A stretch of DNA of 64,000 bases from Cutibacterium equinum (GCF_028021195.1 NZ_CP115668.1:62001-126000), one strand, 5' to 3'. Shown: positions 8,744-18,496, numbered from the stretch's first letter. Made by a program: numbers and translations. Notes: a model not told the origin generated them from the sequence alone.

Positions 8744-10512
8744 GACAGCATCTCGCGGTAATCTGCGCGGGCCAGCAGCTCACGGTGGGGTGCGCGGGCG
8801 ACCTCGCGACCGTCATCGTCGAGCGTGACCACCTCGTCCATACGGTCCAACAGGGCAGGGGAGGTGGTGGCGACGACGGTGGTGCGCCCCTGCCTCAACT
8901 CCTGCAATCGTTGCGCGATGGTGGCGGTGGTGACGGCGTCAATGCTTGTGGTGGGGTCAATGAGGACCAGACCGTCGGGGGAGTGCAGCAGGGCTCGAGC
9001 CAGGGCCAGACGTTGACGCTGACCACCGGAGACGTGGCGTCCGCCCTCCCCGACCTCGGTCTCCAGGCCGCGTGGCAGCACCTTGGCGACGGTATCCAGG
9101 GCGGCGGTGTCAATGACGGCATTGAGTTTGGCCACCGTCGTCTGGCGATCCAGCACGATGTTGGCCCGCGCGGAGTCGTCGAACAATTCGGGACGTCGCG
9201 GGGCCACCAACACCAGGCGCCTTCGCTGGGACGGGTTGAGGTTACTGCCCGGAACCCCGTTGAAAAGGGTTTGCGGACCGTGCTCGATGGCTTCTGCCAG
9301 TGCGTCGCACACGTGCTGAGGGGCGACGATCCCCAGATGGGTTCCGGCGGGGATGTCCAGGCAGAACTCCGGCTCCTCGACGACAACCCGTAGTGACACC
9401 GGGCCGTCTCCGGGAGTGGTGCGGGCCCCGTCGTCGGGGTGGACCTGCCAGGCGGCCGGACTGTCCCGCAGCTCACAGAACCTGTCCCCCGAAGCGTTGG
9501 CGCTGGCCAGCATGGTCGCGGTGTCGACACCCAGAGCCCGAAGCGGAGGCCCGAGGGTTTGCGCCAGACCCACCACGGTCACGAGGTCCCCGACACTGAT
9601 GTGACCCTTGAGAGTGAGCCACCCGGCGAGCACTGTGAGCGCCGTGATGAAAACCCCGACCGAAGCGTTGATGGTGCCGGTGTAGACCCCCTTGATGCGA
9701 CGGTTGCGCAGGGTGGCTGCCAGCCCTTGCTGACTCGCCGCACGGAATCTCGCGGTGGCGCGATGTTGAGCCGACAGGCCCTGGATGACACGCAGCCCGC
9801 TGGTGAGATCGGCGGCTGACCCAGCCACGGCGGCCTCGGCTCGTCGCTCCCGACGGGTACTGCGCTTGACCGGGGCGACGCCCTTGACCGACAGCACGAT
9901 GAGCAGCGGGACGATGCACACCGTCGCCACCACCAGCCAACCGTTGATGAGGGCCATCGCGATGAGCGCGCCCAGCAGGGTGACGACGTTGCCCGGTATC
10001 GACGTCAAGGCGATGAAGGCCCGAGACACCGCTCGAACATCGGTGACGACGACTGCCAGCAGGTCACCGGGAAGGCGGGACTTTCCGCCGACTCCTTCCG
10101 GGGCCGTGATGCGTTCAAGTGCTTGGACGCGAAGATCGTGCTCAGCCAGCCCAGCTCCGACATTGGTCTGCATGCGCACCGTCTGGGCCACCGCGCGGAC
10201 CACGTAGGCCAGCGCCACCAGGGCCAGCCATCCGGCCAGTGCGGCAGCGTTCGCGGCGACGACCCCGTCATCAATGGCGCGGCCCAGGGCCATCGGCACC
10301 CCGATATTCACCAGGCTGACGAAGGCGGAGGCGACTGAGCCAGGCAGCAGCCATCGTCTCCCGTCATGCGACATCTGACGGACCACGGCCCGGCCGTCGT
10401 GGACCTCGTCAACGTCGATGAGAGGAGAATCAATGGGTGGCGGGGTCTGCTTCGGGATGTGTGGCAGCCACCCCAGGGTCGGCTGCCAGTGCCGACGGGG
10501 AGTCCGTATCAC
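8740..10512 (-). CDS. Half-ABC exporter, degenerate-ATPase subunit of a heterodimer
   Basis: 590 residues from the GTG at 10512, which overlaps the ChlI-like stop as GTGA. A longer frame upstream would run through the ChlI gene and is rejected. Six membrane helices lie in about 55-330. The ATPase domain lacks a Walker A: its place (394-402) reads GIVAPQHVC with no GKS/T. It also lacks the catalytic Glu, reading LVLIDP (515-520). The signature VSGGQRQRLALARALL (494-509) is intact. It can therefore supply the signature half of the one good ATP site formed with the 6998-8743 subunit. Such asymmetry is known in heterodimeric exporters, but complete loss of Walker A is an extreme case. Confidence 0.83.
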   Translation of the reverse strand: MIRTPRRHWQPTLGWLPHIPKQTPPPIDSPLIDVDEVHDGRAVVRQMSHDGRRWLLPGSVASAFVSLVNIGVPMALGRAIDDGVVAANAAALAGWLALVALAYVVRAVAQTVRMQTNVGAGLAEHDLRVQALERITAPEGVGGKSRLPGDLLAVVVTDVRAVSRAFIALTSIPGNVVTLLGALIAMALINGWLVVATVCIVPLLIVLSVKGVAPVKRSTRRERRAEAAVAGSAADLTSGLRVIQGLSAQHRATARFRAASQQGLAATLRNRRIKGVYTGTINASVGVFITALTVLAGWLTLKGHISVGDLVTVVGLAQTLGPPLRALGVDTATMLASANASGDRFCELRDSPAAWQVHPDDGARTTPGDGPVSLRVVVEEPEFCLDIPAGTHLGIVAPQHVCDALAEAIEHGPQTLFNGVPGSNLNPSQRRRLVLVAPRRPELFDDSARANIVLDRQTTVAKLNAVIDTAALDTVAKVLPRGLETEVGEGGRHVSGGQRQRLALARALLHSPDGLVLIDPTTSIDAVTTATIAQRLQELRQGRTTVVATTSPALLDRMDEVVTLDDDGREVARAPHRELLARADYREMLS

Positions 10513-11501
10513 GCTTGCCCCGGACCGCCGACCGACTCGAGGGGGCGCCGCCTCATGCGGTGCGGCAGGACGAGCCGAGCGGCCTGGGAGAGGTCGTCGG
10601 CGGTGATGTCGGTGCGCCCGTTCCACGCCGCCAGGGTGCGCGCGGCCCTCACCATCATGATGTCGGCTCGGTGGCCGTCAACGTGCGCGTTGATGCAGGT
10701 GCGGGCGACCGTCATGAGGGTCTCGTCGTCGATGTGGACCTCCTTGACGAGCTCGGTGGCCCGTACGATCCTCTCGCTGAGCGTGTGGCCTTCCTGTTCC
10801 CACGTGCGAGAAAAACCAGCCGGGTCGTCCTCGAAGGCCGGCCGACGCCGGATGACCTCGATGCGCTTGTCAGGGTCGTCCTCCCCGCCGACGGTGACGC
10901 ACAGTCCGAATCGGTCGAGGAGCTGGGGACGCAGTTCCCCCTCTTCGGGGTTCATGGTGCCGACCAGGGTGAACCGTGCCGGATGGGTGATGCTGACCCC
11001 CTCACGCTCGACGGTGTTGACCCCCATCGCGGCCGAGTCCAGCAGCAGGTCGACGACGTGGTCGTCGAGGAGGTTGACCTCGTCGACGTAGAGGATCGCG
11101 CGGTGGGCCGCGGCCAGTAGACCGGGCTCGAAGCGGCGTCGGCCCTCGCGCAGGGCGGTCTCCATGTCGAGGGTTCCGGTGACGCGGTCCTCGGTGGCGC
11201 CGACCGGAAGCTCGACGACGGGCACCTGGACGGTGCGTGGCTCAGGCATGGGCTCGGGCAGGCCGAGCTCGGCGGCGTGGGCCGGGTACTTCTCGGGGGA
11301 CAGGTGGTAGGCGCCGGGAACCTCCTGGTGCTCCGGGAGGAGGGCTGCCAGGCCGCGCACCGCAGTGGACTTCGCCGTCCCCTTCTCACCACGGATGAGC
11401 ACCCCGGACAGATCGGGGCTGATCGTGGCGAGGATGAGGGCCAGCTTCATCTCCTGTTGTCCGACGATGGCGCAGAAGGGGTAGACGGGGCGTTGTGCCA
11501 T
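10509..11501 (-). CDS. chlI: AAA+ chelatase subunit, ChlI/BchI-like
   Basis: 330 residues from the ATG at 11501. A longer open frame extends into the upstream gene, but MAQRPVYPFCAIVGQQEMKL is the standard ChlI start. Walker A is GEKGTAKST (38-46), Walker B is ILYVDEVNLLDD, and GTMNPEEGELRPQLLDRFGL contains the sensor region. In Mg- and Co-chelatases this AAA+ subunit forms a ring with the ChlD/CobT-type subunit and drives metal insertion by the large ChlH/CobN subunit. It starts 1 base after the ChlD-like stop and two genes after CobN. No bacteriochlorophyll genes are visible, so cobalt rather than magnesium is the likely metal. Confidence 0.9.
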   Translation of the reverse strand: MAQRPVYPFCAIVGQQEMKLALILATISPDLSGVLIRGEKGTAKSTAVRGLAALLPEHQEVPGAYHLSPEKYPAHAAELGLPEPMPEPRTVQVPVVELPVGATEDRVTGTLDMETALREGRRRFEPGLLAAAHRAILYVDEVNLLDDHVVDLLLDSAAMGVNTVEREGVSITHPARFTLVGTMNPEEGELRPQLLDRFGLCVTVGGEDDPDKRIEVIRRRPAFEDDPAGFSRTWEQEGHTLSERIVRATELVKEVHIDDETLMTVARTCINAHVDGHRADIMMVRAARTLAAWNGRTDITADDLSQAARLVLPHRMRRRPLESVGGPGQA

Positions 11502-11502
11502 G

Positions 11503-13491
11503 TCAGCGGTCCTTTCGAGGTTGGGTCGGGTCGAGTTGGGAGACGACGTTGACGAGGTCGTCGGCACGTAGGTTGTCGATGCGCAGGCAGGGTCCGCCCA
11601 GGGCCGTCGCGATGTCGCTGGCCCGGGATAGTTGGATGCCTCGTGGGTCCTCGGTGTCGATGACCACCCAGCTGAGGCGTGGGTCGGTACCGATTGTGGC
11701 CGCCACCCGAATCGCCTCGTCAGTGGCCCGGGCGTTGGGTGTGCCGTCCAGGTCGACGTTGCCGCGTCCGTCGGTGACGAGCACCAGCAGCGGTCGCAGG
11801 CCGGGATCTTTGAGTAGCAGGGGCCTGACGATCTCACAGGCCTTGACGAGCCCTGCCGCCAGGGGAGTACGCCCACCGATGGGAAGCTCGGCCAGGCCAC
11901 GCTGGGCCACCTCGACCGAGGAGGTGACCGGAACCAGCACCTCGGCTTGGTTCCGACGGAAACTGATGAGGCAGACCCGGTCGCGTTTGACGTAGGCGTC
12001 GAGCAGCAGGGACAGGACAGCCCCCTTGGATGCGGTCATCCGGCCTCGCGATCCCATCGACCCGGAGGCGTCGACGACGAAGATGACGCAGGAGGCCGAC
12101 CGTCCGGTCCTCACCTTGGCTCGCCAGTCAGCCGGCTCGACGTGGACCGCCATCGCGGGGCGGTTGGGGTCGGCGCGGCGCGATTTCTGGTGGACCGCAG
12201 CGGCACGAAGGGTGGCGTCCAGGGCAAGGTCGTCGGGGACGGTCGTGGGGCGAGCCGAGATGTAACGGCCGCGTCGGTCCTTGCTGCGGGTGCGCAGTCG
12301 TCGTCCCGAGGCGCGACGGGCCAGACGATCCTGGCCGGGTTCCAGTGGTCGTACGGCGAAGGGGTCCCCGACGGCAGCGACCTGTTCCCCGGGCTGGTGG
12401 TCCTGGGAGTCTGGCTGGCGGTCCGACTGGTCCTGCCCATCGGTCTGGTCGCCAGGATCTGTGTGGTCATCGCGTTGCTGATCGTCCTGGCTGCCAGGTG
12501 GGGCGGCAGAACCCTCGTTCAGCGACCCGTTTTCCACATCGTCACTGCGACCCTGGTCGGGCTGGTCAGGCTGGTCGGGCTGGTCGGGCTGTTGGTCAGG
12601 TGACTCAGGCTGCTCTTGCTGGGGCTGTGGTGGCGGTGGCGGGTCGGAGGGGGTCTCGTCACGGCGACGATGCCGCAGCACCATCTCGCTGACCGCCAGC
12701 ACGTCGTCCTCGGTGGCGATCCCACGGCCGGCCAGGGCAGCGTGCGCACGGGTGGCCTCCGCCATGACGATGTCGGCCCGGTGGCCCGCGACGTGGTTGT
12801 GCCCGCACAGCGAGCAAATGAGTTCGGTGACGACCTCGTCGAGGCGTACCCCGCCGACCATCCCGCGGGCCTTCTCGATGGCGGCTGCCTGACGATCCTG
12901 GTCGTGCTGCCATTGAGCGAGAAAGGCTGCGGGGTCAGCGTCATGGGCGAGTCGGCGTCGCATGATCTCGGCGCGGGTCCGTGGATCGGCTTCGCCGTGT
13001 ACCTCGACGCACAGTCCGAACCGGTCGAGTAGTTGGGGTCGCAGTGCCCCCTCCTCCGGGTTCATCGTCCCGACCAGGACGAAACGGCTTGCCAGAGTAG
13101 CCGTCAGCCCCTCGCGCTCGACTCGCACGATTCCGGCGCAGGCGTCGATGACGAGGTCAACGAGATGGTCGTCGAGGAGGTTGACCTCGTCGACGTAGAG
13201 CACCCCGCCGTCGACCTCGCTCAGCAGCCCCGGTTGGAGCACCGGGCGTCCCGAGGTCAGGGTGGCCTCCAGATCGAGTCCCCCGACGAGGCGGTCCTCG
13301 GTGGTCCCCAGGGCCAACGTCCTCATCACGTGACTCGGCAGCAGTTCTGCCAGGCCACGCACCACCGTCGACTTGGCCGTGCCCTTTTCACCGCTGAGCA
13401 CGACTCTGCCGATGCGGGGGTTGACCGCACACAGCAGCAGTGCAAGTTTCGTCTCGTCCTGCCCGACGATGGCGGTGAATGGGTAGGTCAT
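11503..13491 (-). CDS. chlD: AAA+/VWA chelatase subunit, ChlD/BchD-like
   Basis: 662 residues in three parts. Residues 1-275 are a ChlI-like AAA+ domain with an intact Walker A GEKGTAKST (34-42) and VLYVDEVNLLDD (97-108). Residues about 281-375 are a low-complexity linker rich in Pro, Gln and Asp with a repeated PDQ unit. Residues about 465-655 are a von Willebrand A domain with MIDAS DASGSMG (474-480). Many ChlD subunits have lost the ATP site; this one keeps it. Its ATG overlaps the CobN stop by 1 base (TGATG), showing translational coupling. It should bridge CobN and the ChlI-like ring in a CobN-ChlID-type cobaltochelatase. Confidence 0.92.
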   Translation of the reverse strand: MTYPFTAIVGQDETKLALLLCAVNPRIGRVVLSGEKGTAKSTVVRGLAELLPSHVMRTLALGTTEDRLVGGLDLEATLTSGRPVLQPGLLSEVDGGVLYVDEVNLLDDHLVDLVIDACAGIVRVEREGLTATLASRFVLVGTMNPEEGALRPQLLDRFGLCVEVHGEADPRTRAEIMRRRLAHDADPAAFLAQWQHDQDRQAAAIEKARGMVGGVRLDEVVTELICSLCGHNHVAGHRADIVMAEATRAHAALAGRGIATEDDVLAVSEMVLRHRRRDETPSDPPPPPQPQQEQPESPDQQPDQPDQPDQPDQGRSDDVENGSLNEGSAAPPGSQDDQQRDDHTDPGDQTDGQDQSDRQPDSQDHQPGEQVAAVGDPFAVRPLEPGQDRLARRASGRRLRTRSKDRRGRYISARPTTVPDDLALDATLRAAAVHQKSRRADPNRPAMAVHVEPADWRAKVRTGRSASCVIFVVDASGSMGSRGRMTASKGAVLSLLLDAYVKRDRVCLISFRRNQAEVLVPVTSSVEVAQRGLAELPIGGRTPLAAGLVKACEIVRPLLLKDPGLRPLLVLVTDGRGNVDLDGTPNARATDEAIRVAATIGTDPRLSWVVIDTEDPRGIQLSRASDIATALGGPCLRIDNLRADDLVNVVSQLDPTQPRKDR

Positions 13492-16400
13492 CAGGCCAAC
13501 CCCAGGTCTGCCAAGTTGAGCCCACCGTCAGCGTTCATCGACGCCGATGCCGTCGGATCACCGGCCGGGTGCGGGTCGTCGGAGACCTCTTCGATGGTTC
13601 CCTCGATGTCGGCGTAGGTGTCCTGCAGCTCCTCGACGGTGCTGGGGTCGGCCTCCCAGACCTTGCGCTGGGCGGCGTCGAGGAGTTTGTCGACGATGTT
13701 GTGCAGGGCGTGCGGGTTGACTTCACGGAACCATTCCTGCATGGCGGGGTCGAGGGCGTATCGACGCGCCACCTTCTCCCACAGGCCGTCGTCGATGACG
13801 TCGGCGGTGGCATCCCAGCCGATGAGGATGTCGAGCACCTTGGACAGGTCCCCGGCCCCTTTGTACCCGTGACGTTGCAGGCCCTCGATCCACGACGGGT
13901 TGAGGATCCGGGAGCGCAGGATGAGTCTGGCCTCCTCGGTGGTCGTCCGTGTGGCTATCCGGGCCGGATCCGAGGAATCTTCCACGAAGGACATGGGTGC
14001 CTCGCCGCGCACCGTCGTCGCCGCGGCGATGAGTCCGCCGTAATAGTTGTAGAAATCGGTGCAGCTGAGCATGTCGTACTCGCGGGTGTCCTCGTTCTTG
14101 ACGGTGGCGTCCATCCGCGACAGGGCAGCGGTGAACCTCTCCGTCTCGACGTCTCCGAACACCCCTTCACCGTAAGCGTGGGAGGAAGCAGCGATGTAGG
14201 CCCGGCCCAGATCGGACTTGTCCTGCCATGCCTTGGTCTCGATGAGTTCCTCCACACCAGCACCGTATCCGCCGGGCGGGCAACCAAAGACCCGCAAGGT
14301 GGCCTTGCGACGAGCCTGCTCGACGTCGACCCCACGGGCGATCATGTCGGCGACGTCGGCCTCGACGTGGGCGCGCAGCAGGTTGTCCTCGTCAGCCTCC
14401 GGTAGGGCGGCGACCATCCGGACTGCCTGGTCGACCATCTCGACGAGGTTGGGGAAGGCATCGCGGAACAGTCCCGAGATGCGCGGGGAGACGTCGATAC
14501 GAGGACGCCCCAGCTCAGCCGGATCAATGATCTGCAGCCCGCTGACCAGGCCAGATGACGCCCAGACCGGCCGAACTCCCATGAGGTACAAGATCTTGGC
14601 GACGTCGGCTCCACCGCTACGCATATTGGCTGTTCCCCACACCACGATCCCGACGGTGCGCGGCCAGGGCTGGTTGGGGTGGGCCTCGGCGTATTCGGCA
14701 AGCAATTGGTCTGCCAGCTCGACCCCTTCCCGCCATCCCGTCGGGGTGGGCATGGTCTCGGGGTCAAGGGAGAAGAAGTTCCGCCCGGTCGGCAGGATGT
14801 GGGCGTTACCTCGGCTGGGTGCCCCCGACGGCCCGGGGGAGACGAATCCACCGTCCAAGGCGGTCATGATCGACTCGATCTCGTCCTGGGTGGCGTCCAG
14901 GCGCGGCATGAGGTCGGTCATGACCCAGGTGAGGGTCTTGACGACGTCACCTCGGTAGACACCGAGCTGCTCCCGGCACAGCTGGACGGCCAGGTCGTGG
15001 GCCTTGTCGGCGTCAAAACATCCGCCGCGGTAGCAGGAGACGACTGGGGCCAGCAGGTCGACGCACTGGTGGTGGGCCGCCGCCATGATCTCGCGCCCGG
15101 TCAGGCCCTGAGGCAGATCAGCGGTGACGGTGACCGGCTGGCCAGCCTTGGCACTGACCTCCTCAAGACTCGTCCCCCAGGCATCCAACACCGCCTCCCG
15201 CAGGGAGGGCACCTGGCCATTGGGATGACGGGTCAACTGGGCAACGTACTCCACCTCGGCGGCAGCGGGGTCGTCGTGGCCTGCCACGAGTTGTCCGAGC
15301 ACGTGCAGACCGTCGGAGATCTCGCGGTCCTGCAACTCGAGCAGGTGGTGGTGGACCTTGTCGAGCAGTGCGACGGGGTCGGTGTCGACATCCTCGGCGC
15401 TCAGACCCAGATCCGTGTCCAGACCGGCTTCGACGACGGCGTCCCACACCTGTTCGGCGACGAGACGGGCGCGCTCTGGGCTGTGCGACTGCGCCCCAGC
15501 GTGCTCGCGCAGGATCCGGTCGATCTGCGCGGTGGAGTCATACAGACCCGCCTGACGCATGGGCGGGGTGAGATGGTCGATGAGGGCGGCGGCGCTGCGT
15601 CTCTTGGCCTGGGTGCCCTCGCCGGGATTGTTGATGATGTACGGGTAGATGTTGACCATGCGGTCCAGGGCGAGCTCCGGGTAACACTCCTGCGACAGGC
15701 CCACCCCCTTGCCGGGAAGCCATTCCAGACTGCCGTGGGTGCCGACGTGGATGACGGCATCGGCCTTGAAGACGTCACGAATCCAGCGGTAATGGGCCAG
15801 GTAGTGATGCGGGGGAGGCAACACCGGGTCGTGGATGGCCGCATCCGTGACGGCCTCGAAATTCCCGCGCGGGGGCTGGATCGTCAGCAAGACATTGCCG
15901 TCGAGGTGACCGGCGAAGGAGAACTCGTCGTCATGGACGAACAGGGTCCCCGGATGCGGCCCCCAGTTGCGGTCCATGCACTCCCGCACGGATTCAGGCA
16001 GTGCCCGATACCACGGGCGGGAGGTCTCCAGGTCAGCGTGGGCCTCGGCGCGCTCGTGCATCTGCTCGGGGGTCAGCCAGCGCTGGTCACAGGTCAGACA
16101 GGACAGCAGCACCTGGGCGATGTCGTCGGCATGGTCGAACTGTTCGGGAACGTCATACCCCTCCTCGGCCATCCGGATGAGCAGCTGGCGCACCGACTCG
16201 AACGTGTCCAGGCCCGTTGCGCAGCCAATCCGGTCATTGCGCGGCGGATGGTGGTGGAAGACGATGGCGACCTTGCGCTGGCTGGCCGGCGTGCGGGCCA
16301 GACGCGCCCACGACAGTGCCAGCTCGGCCATCGCCTCGGGGCGTCCCGGTACCGGGACCATGCGGGGGACGGCGGCCCCGGTGAGTTCGTCGACCTCGTC

Positions 16401-17399
16401 GGCCTCCCGGGTCGCGAGGAACTTGGTGATGAGGGCCCCGTCAAACTCTGGCTGCGCGGCCTGGGTGGCGATGTCCATCGACCCCATGCCTTGGGCGGTG
16501 GCCTCCCACATTTCCCGTGGCGCGTAGGAGGTGAGGGCGTGCAACACGCTGACGCCAAGGTCAGGGTAGGCGTCGGCGTTGGCGGGGACACCAGCCGTCA
16601 TCGACATGCCGTGAACGTCGATGAGGGTGTCGACGACCCGGTTGCCCTCCTCATCGTGCAGCAAGGTTGTGAGGGTTTGGGCCATTCCCATATTCCCGCG
16701 CTGGTCGTCGGGCAGACGCAGGCAGAAGAAAGGAATGGTGTTGGCGTCACGATCCTCGATGGCCTCAACAAGGGCCTGGATGTGTGCGGTGTTGTGCTCC
16801 AGCCAGTAACTGCGCGGGAAGGTGATCCCGACGGTGGGACGGTCGGGGTCCAGATGGTGCTGGTACTCGGCCAGGCTGGTGAACAGACCGTGACGCGGGT
16901 GCCAGATTCCCTCGGTGGGAGCAGGGACGACATCAGGGACGGGCGTGTTCCCGCCATTGACACGGTCGACGAGGACACGAAGCGCCGCCTCGACGTTGTC
17001 CGGACCACTCATGGCCAGCAGACCGACGAGCCCGGTCCAGGTGCCGTCATCCAGACCGTCGGCCCAGTCCTGGGCGGCGAGGAGACCGTCGTCGTCACCG
17101 GAGGTGGGTTGGATGTGGATCCACGGCAGGGACAGCCCAGAGTCGCGACGGTCCTGCCATGCTTCGAGTAGGTCGGACCATGCTGGGCACGATCCCGTCC
17201 CGCCGTGGAGACTCAAGATGACGGCGTCGCTGCGAGCGGCGGCCCTGGCAAAGGCGCGAGACAGCTCCGGATCGGTGAGTTGGTCCTTGGTGCGCCCGAA
17301 GAGGGTGACGTCGAGGCCATCAGCTTTCATCCGTGAGAGGGCCTGGCTGACGAGGGTCAGTTCGCCTCCGGTGGCTGAGAAGAAGCACAGAGTAGTCAT
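13491..17399 (-). CDS. cobN: Cobaltochelatase large subunit CobN
   Basis: 1302 residues from the ATG at 17399, which overlaps the radical SAM stop (ATGA). The open frame continues upstream, but that part is antisense-like and lacks family character. The length matches the CobN/ChlH family (about 1250-1400). Recognisable features include HVGTHGSLEWLPGKGVGLSQ, EMFRDAFPNLVE-like RISGLFRDAFPNLVEMVDQA, and FGCPPGGYGAGV, all typical of CobN. CobN inserts cobalt into a corrin precursor with ATPase partners, here the ChlD- and ChlI-like genes. Propionibacteria are known to make B12 by the anaerobic route with a small CbiK/CbiX chelatase, so a CobN under B12 control suggests a separate substrate or a salvage role. 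Confidence 0.93.
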   Translation of the reverse strand: MTTLCFFSATGGELTLVSQALSRMKADGLDVTLFGRTKDQLTDPELSRAFARAAARSDAVILSLHGGTGSCPAWSDLLEAWQDRRDSGLSLPWIHIQPTSGDDDGLLAAQDWADGLDDGTWTGLVGLLAMSGPDNVEAALRVLVDRVNGGNTPVPDVVPAPTEGIWHPRHGLFTSLAEYQHHLDPDRPTVGITFPRSYWLEHNTAHIQALVEAIEDRDANTIPFFCLRLPDDQRGNMGMAQTLTTLLHDEEGNRVVDTLIDVHGMSMTAGVPANADAYPDLGVSVLHALTSYAPREMWEATAQGMGSMDIATQAAQPEFDGALITKFLATREADEVDELTGAAVPRMVPVPGRPEAMAELALSWARLARTPASQRKVAIVFHHHPPRNDRIGCATGLDTFESVRQLLIRMAEEGYDVPEQFDHADDIAQVLLSCLTCDQRWLTPEQMHERAEAHADLETSRPWYRALPESVRECMDRNWGPHPGTLFVHDDEFSFAGHLDGNVLLTIQPPRGNFEAVTDAAIHDPVLPPPHHYLAHYRWIRDVFKADAVIHVGTHGSLEWLPGKGVGLSQECYPELALDRMVNIYPYIINNPGEGTQAKRRSAAALIDHLTPPMRQAGLYDSTAQIDRILREHAGAQSHSPERARLVAEQVWDAVVEAGLDTDLGLSAEDVDTDPVALLDKVHHHLLELQDREISDGLHVLGQLVAGHDDPAAAEVEYVAQLTRHPNGQVPSLREAVLDAWGTSLEEVSAKAGQPVTVTADLPQGLTGREIMAAAHHQCVDLLAPVVSCYRGGCFDADKAHDLAVQLCREQLGVYRGDVVKTLTWVMTDLMPRLDATQDEIESIMTALDGGFVSPGPSGAPSRGNAHILPTGRNFFSLDPETMPTPTGWREGVELADQLLAEYAEAHPNQPWPRTVGIVVWGTANMRSGGADVAKILYLMGVRPVWASSGLVSGLQIIDPAELGRPRIDVSPRISGLFRDAFPNLVEMVDQAVRMVAALPEADEDNLLRAHVEADVADMIARGVDVEQARRKATLRVFGCPPGGYGAGVEELIETKAWQDKSDLGRAYIAASSHAYGEGVFGDVETERFTAALSRMDATVKNEDTREYDMLSCTDFYNYYGGLIAAATTVRGEAPMSFVEDSSDPARIATRTTTEEARLILRSRILNPSWIEGLQRHGYKGAGDLSKVLDILIGWDATADVIDDGLWEKVARRYALDPAMQEWFREVNPHALHNIVDKLLDAAQRKVWEADPSTVEELQDTYADIEGTIEEVSDDPHPAGDPTASASMNADGGLNLADLGLA

Positions 17400-18496
17400 G
17401 ATGCGGTCTCCAGACGGGCGAGGGTGTCGTCGATGAGGCAGGTCAGCGGGGTGCGAGTGTGGTCTGGGTCGGCGAGGGTGGTGGCCTCGACGCGCGAGGG
17501 GCAGTCGCCGGGGCAGCGTCCCGATAGGGCACAGCGGTGACACGGTCCGCGCAAGGTGTGGACGTCCTGGGAGAAGCGCTTCGTGAGCCGCTCCCAGTCG
17601 ACGTCGTAGATGGTTCCAGCCCGGGAAGCCGGGTCCCCGACGGATTGGGAGCAGGGGTAGACGCCACCGTCCGGGGCCACCGCCATCGATTCCCCGACAG
17701 CAGCGTGGCAGTAGGGGCGGTTGGACACCGACACTGGCAGCAGGGTCCGACCGGAGGGGTCGACGGTGGTCGGGGAGTTTGCTGGGCGGCGACGCAAAGC
17801 CGCGCGGACGGTTTCCAATTCCCGCCACACAAGGGGTTTGGCTCGCATGGCGTTGACCTGGGCGAGGCGTCGATGCAGGGCACTGATCCCGGCGACGACC
17901 GCTTCGTCGGAGGGGACGAGGTCGGCCCGACCGGCTGCGCTGCCGATACCCACCAGCGGGTCAAGGCCGAACCCGGTGACGTTGGGGAGCCCGCCCAGGG
18001 TGACGGCCAGCTCGTCGAGGTGGTCGACGTTGAGGGCCGAGAGCACCGTCGTCACTCGCACCGGGACGTCAGCCCGAGCCAGGGCGAGCAGACCCCGGAA
18101 GGTCCGGGCCGCCGAACCGCGGGCCCTTTCCTGCACCTGCGGTGGACCGTCAACACTTACCCCAACACGCACGCGAAGCCGTGTGAGCGTGGCAATCATG
18201 TCGTCGTCGAGGCGTGCCGCGTTGGTCTGGATACCGCAGGTGACCCGGCCACCCCGGATGCCAGCAACCCGCTCGGTGACGTGCTCGATGAGACCGGGCA
18301 CCAGGGTGGGCTCCCCACCGGCCAATTGCACGTGGGCCGGCTGCCCGGTGCTCCGAACCCCCTCGGCGACAAGGTCGAGGGCCGCATCGGCGACCTCGGT
18401 CGGCATTCGACCACCCCGACGATCCCGTCGGTAGCAGTAGGGGCAGGCCAAGTCGCAGGCGGCGGTGGGCCACAACACCAGGTAGCGGACGGTCAT
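17396..18496 (-). CDS. Radical SAM protein with SPASM domain
   Basis: 366 residues. The radical SAM cluster motif is CDLACPYC (C14, C18, C21), followed by AGGEPTLVPG (the GGE SAM-binding motif, about 59-68). A C-terminal SPASM domain has seven cysteines at 263, 282, 319, 322, 328, 332 and 353, the full set for two auxiliary [4Fe-4S] clusters. SPASM enzymes usually modify peptides (PqqE, AlbA) or activate sulfatases. No precursor peptide gene or peptidase is visible in the operon. The gene overlaps its neighbours on both sides by 4 bases, between the importer ATPase and CobN. The substrate is unknown; a corrinoid or tetrapyrrole, or a distant peptide, are both open. Confidence 0.88.
   Translation of the reverse strand: MTVRYLVLWPTAACDLACPYCYRRDRRGGRMPTEVADAALDLVAEGVRSTGQPAHVQLAGGEPTLVPGLIEHVTERVAGIRGGRVTCGIQTNAARLDDDMIATLTRLRVRVGVSVDGPPQVQERARGSAARTFRGLLALARADVPVRVTTVLSALNVDHLDELAVTLGGLPNVTGFGLDPLVGIGSAAGRADLVPSDEAVVAGISALHRRLAQVNAMRAKPLVWRELETVRAALRRRPANSPTTVDPSGRTLLPVSVSNRPYCHAAVGESMAVAPDGGVYPCSQSVGDPASRAGTIYDVDWERLTKRFSQDVHTLRGPCHRCALSGRCPGDCPSRVEATTLADPDHTRTPLTCLIDDTLARLETAS

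Noticed and set aside
10509-11900. Longer ChlI-like frame starting at 11900
   Set aside because: The added part is antisense to no motif and overlaps the VWA domain of the upstream gene; the ATG at 11501 gives the family N-terminus.
12580-12610. Short DNA tandem repeat in the ChlD-like gene
   Set aside because: It encodes the PDQ repeats of the linker inside an intact reading frame, so it is not listed as a separate element.
14679-17171. Very long open frame on the plus strand opposite cobN
   Set aside because: It mirrors the codon bias of cobN in high-GC DNA, has no start context, and its translation shows no family character.
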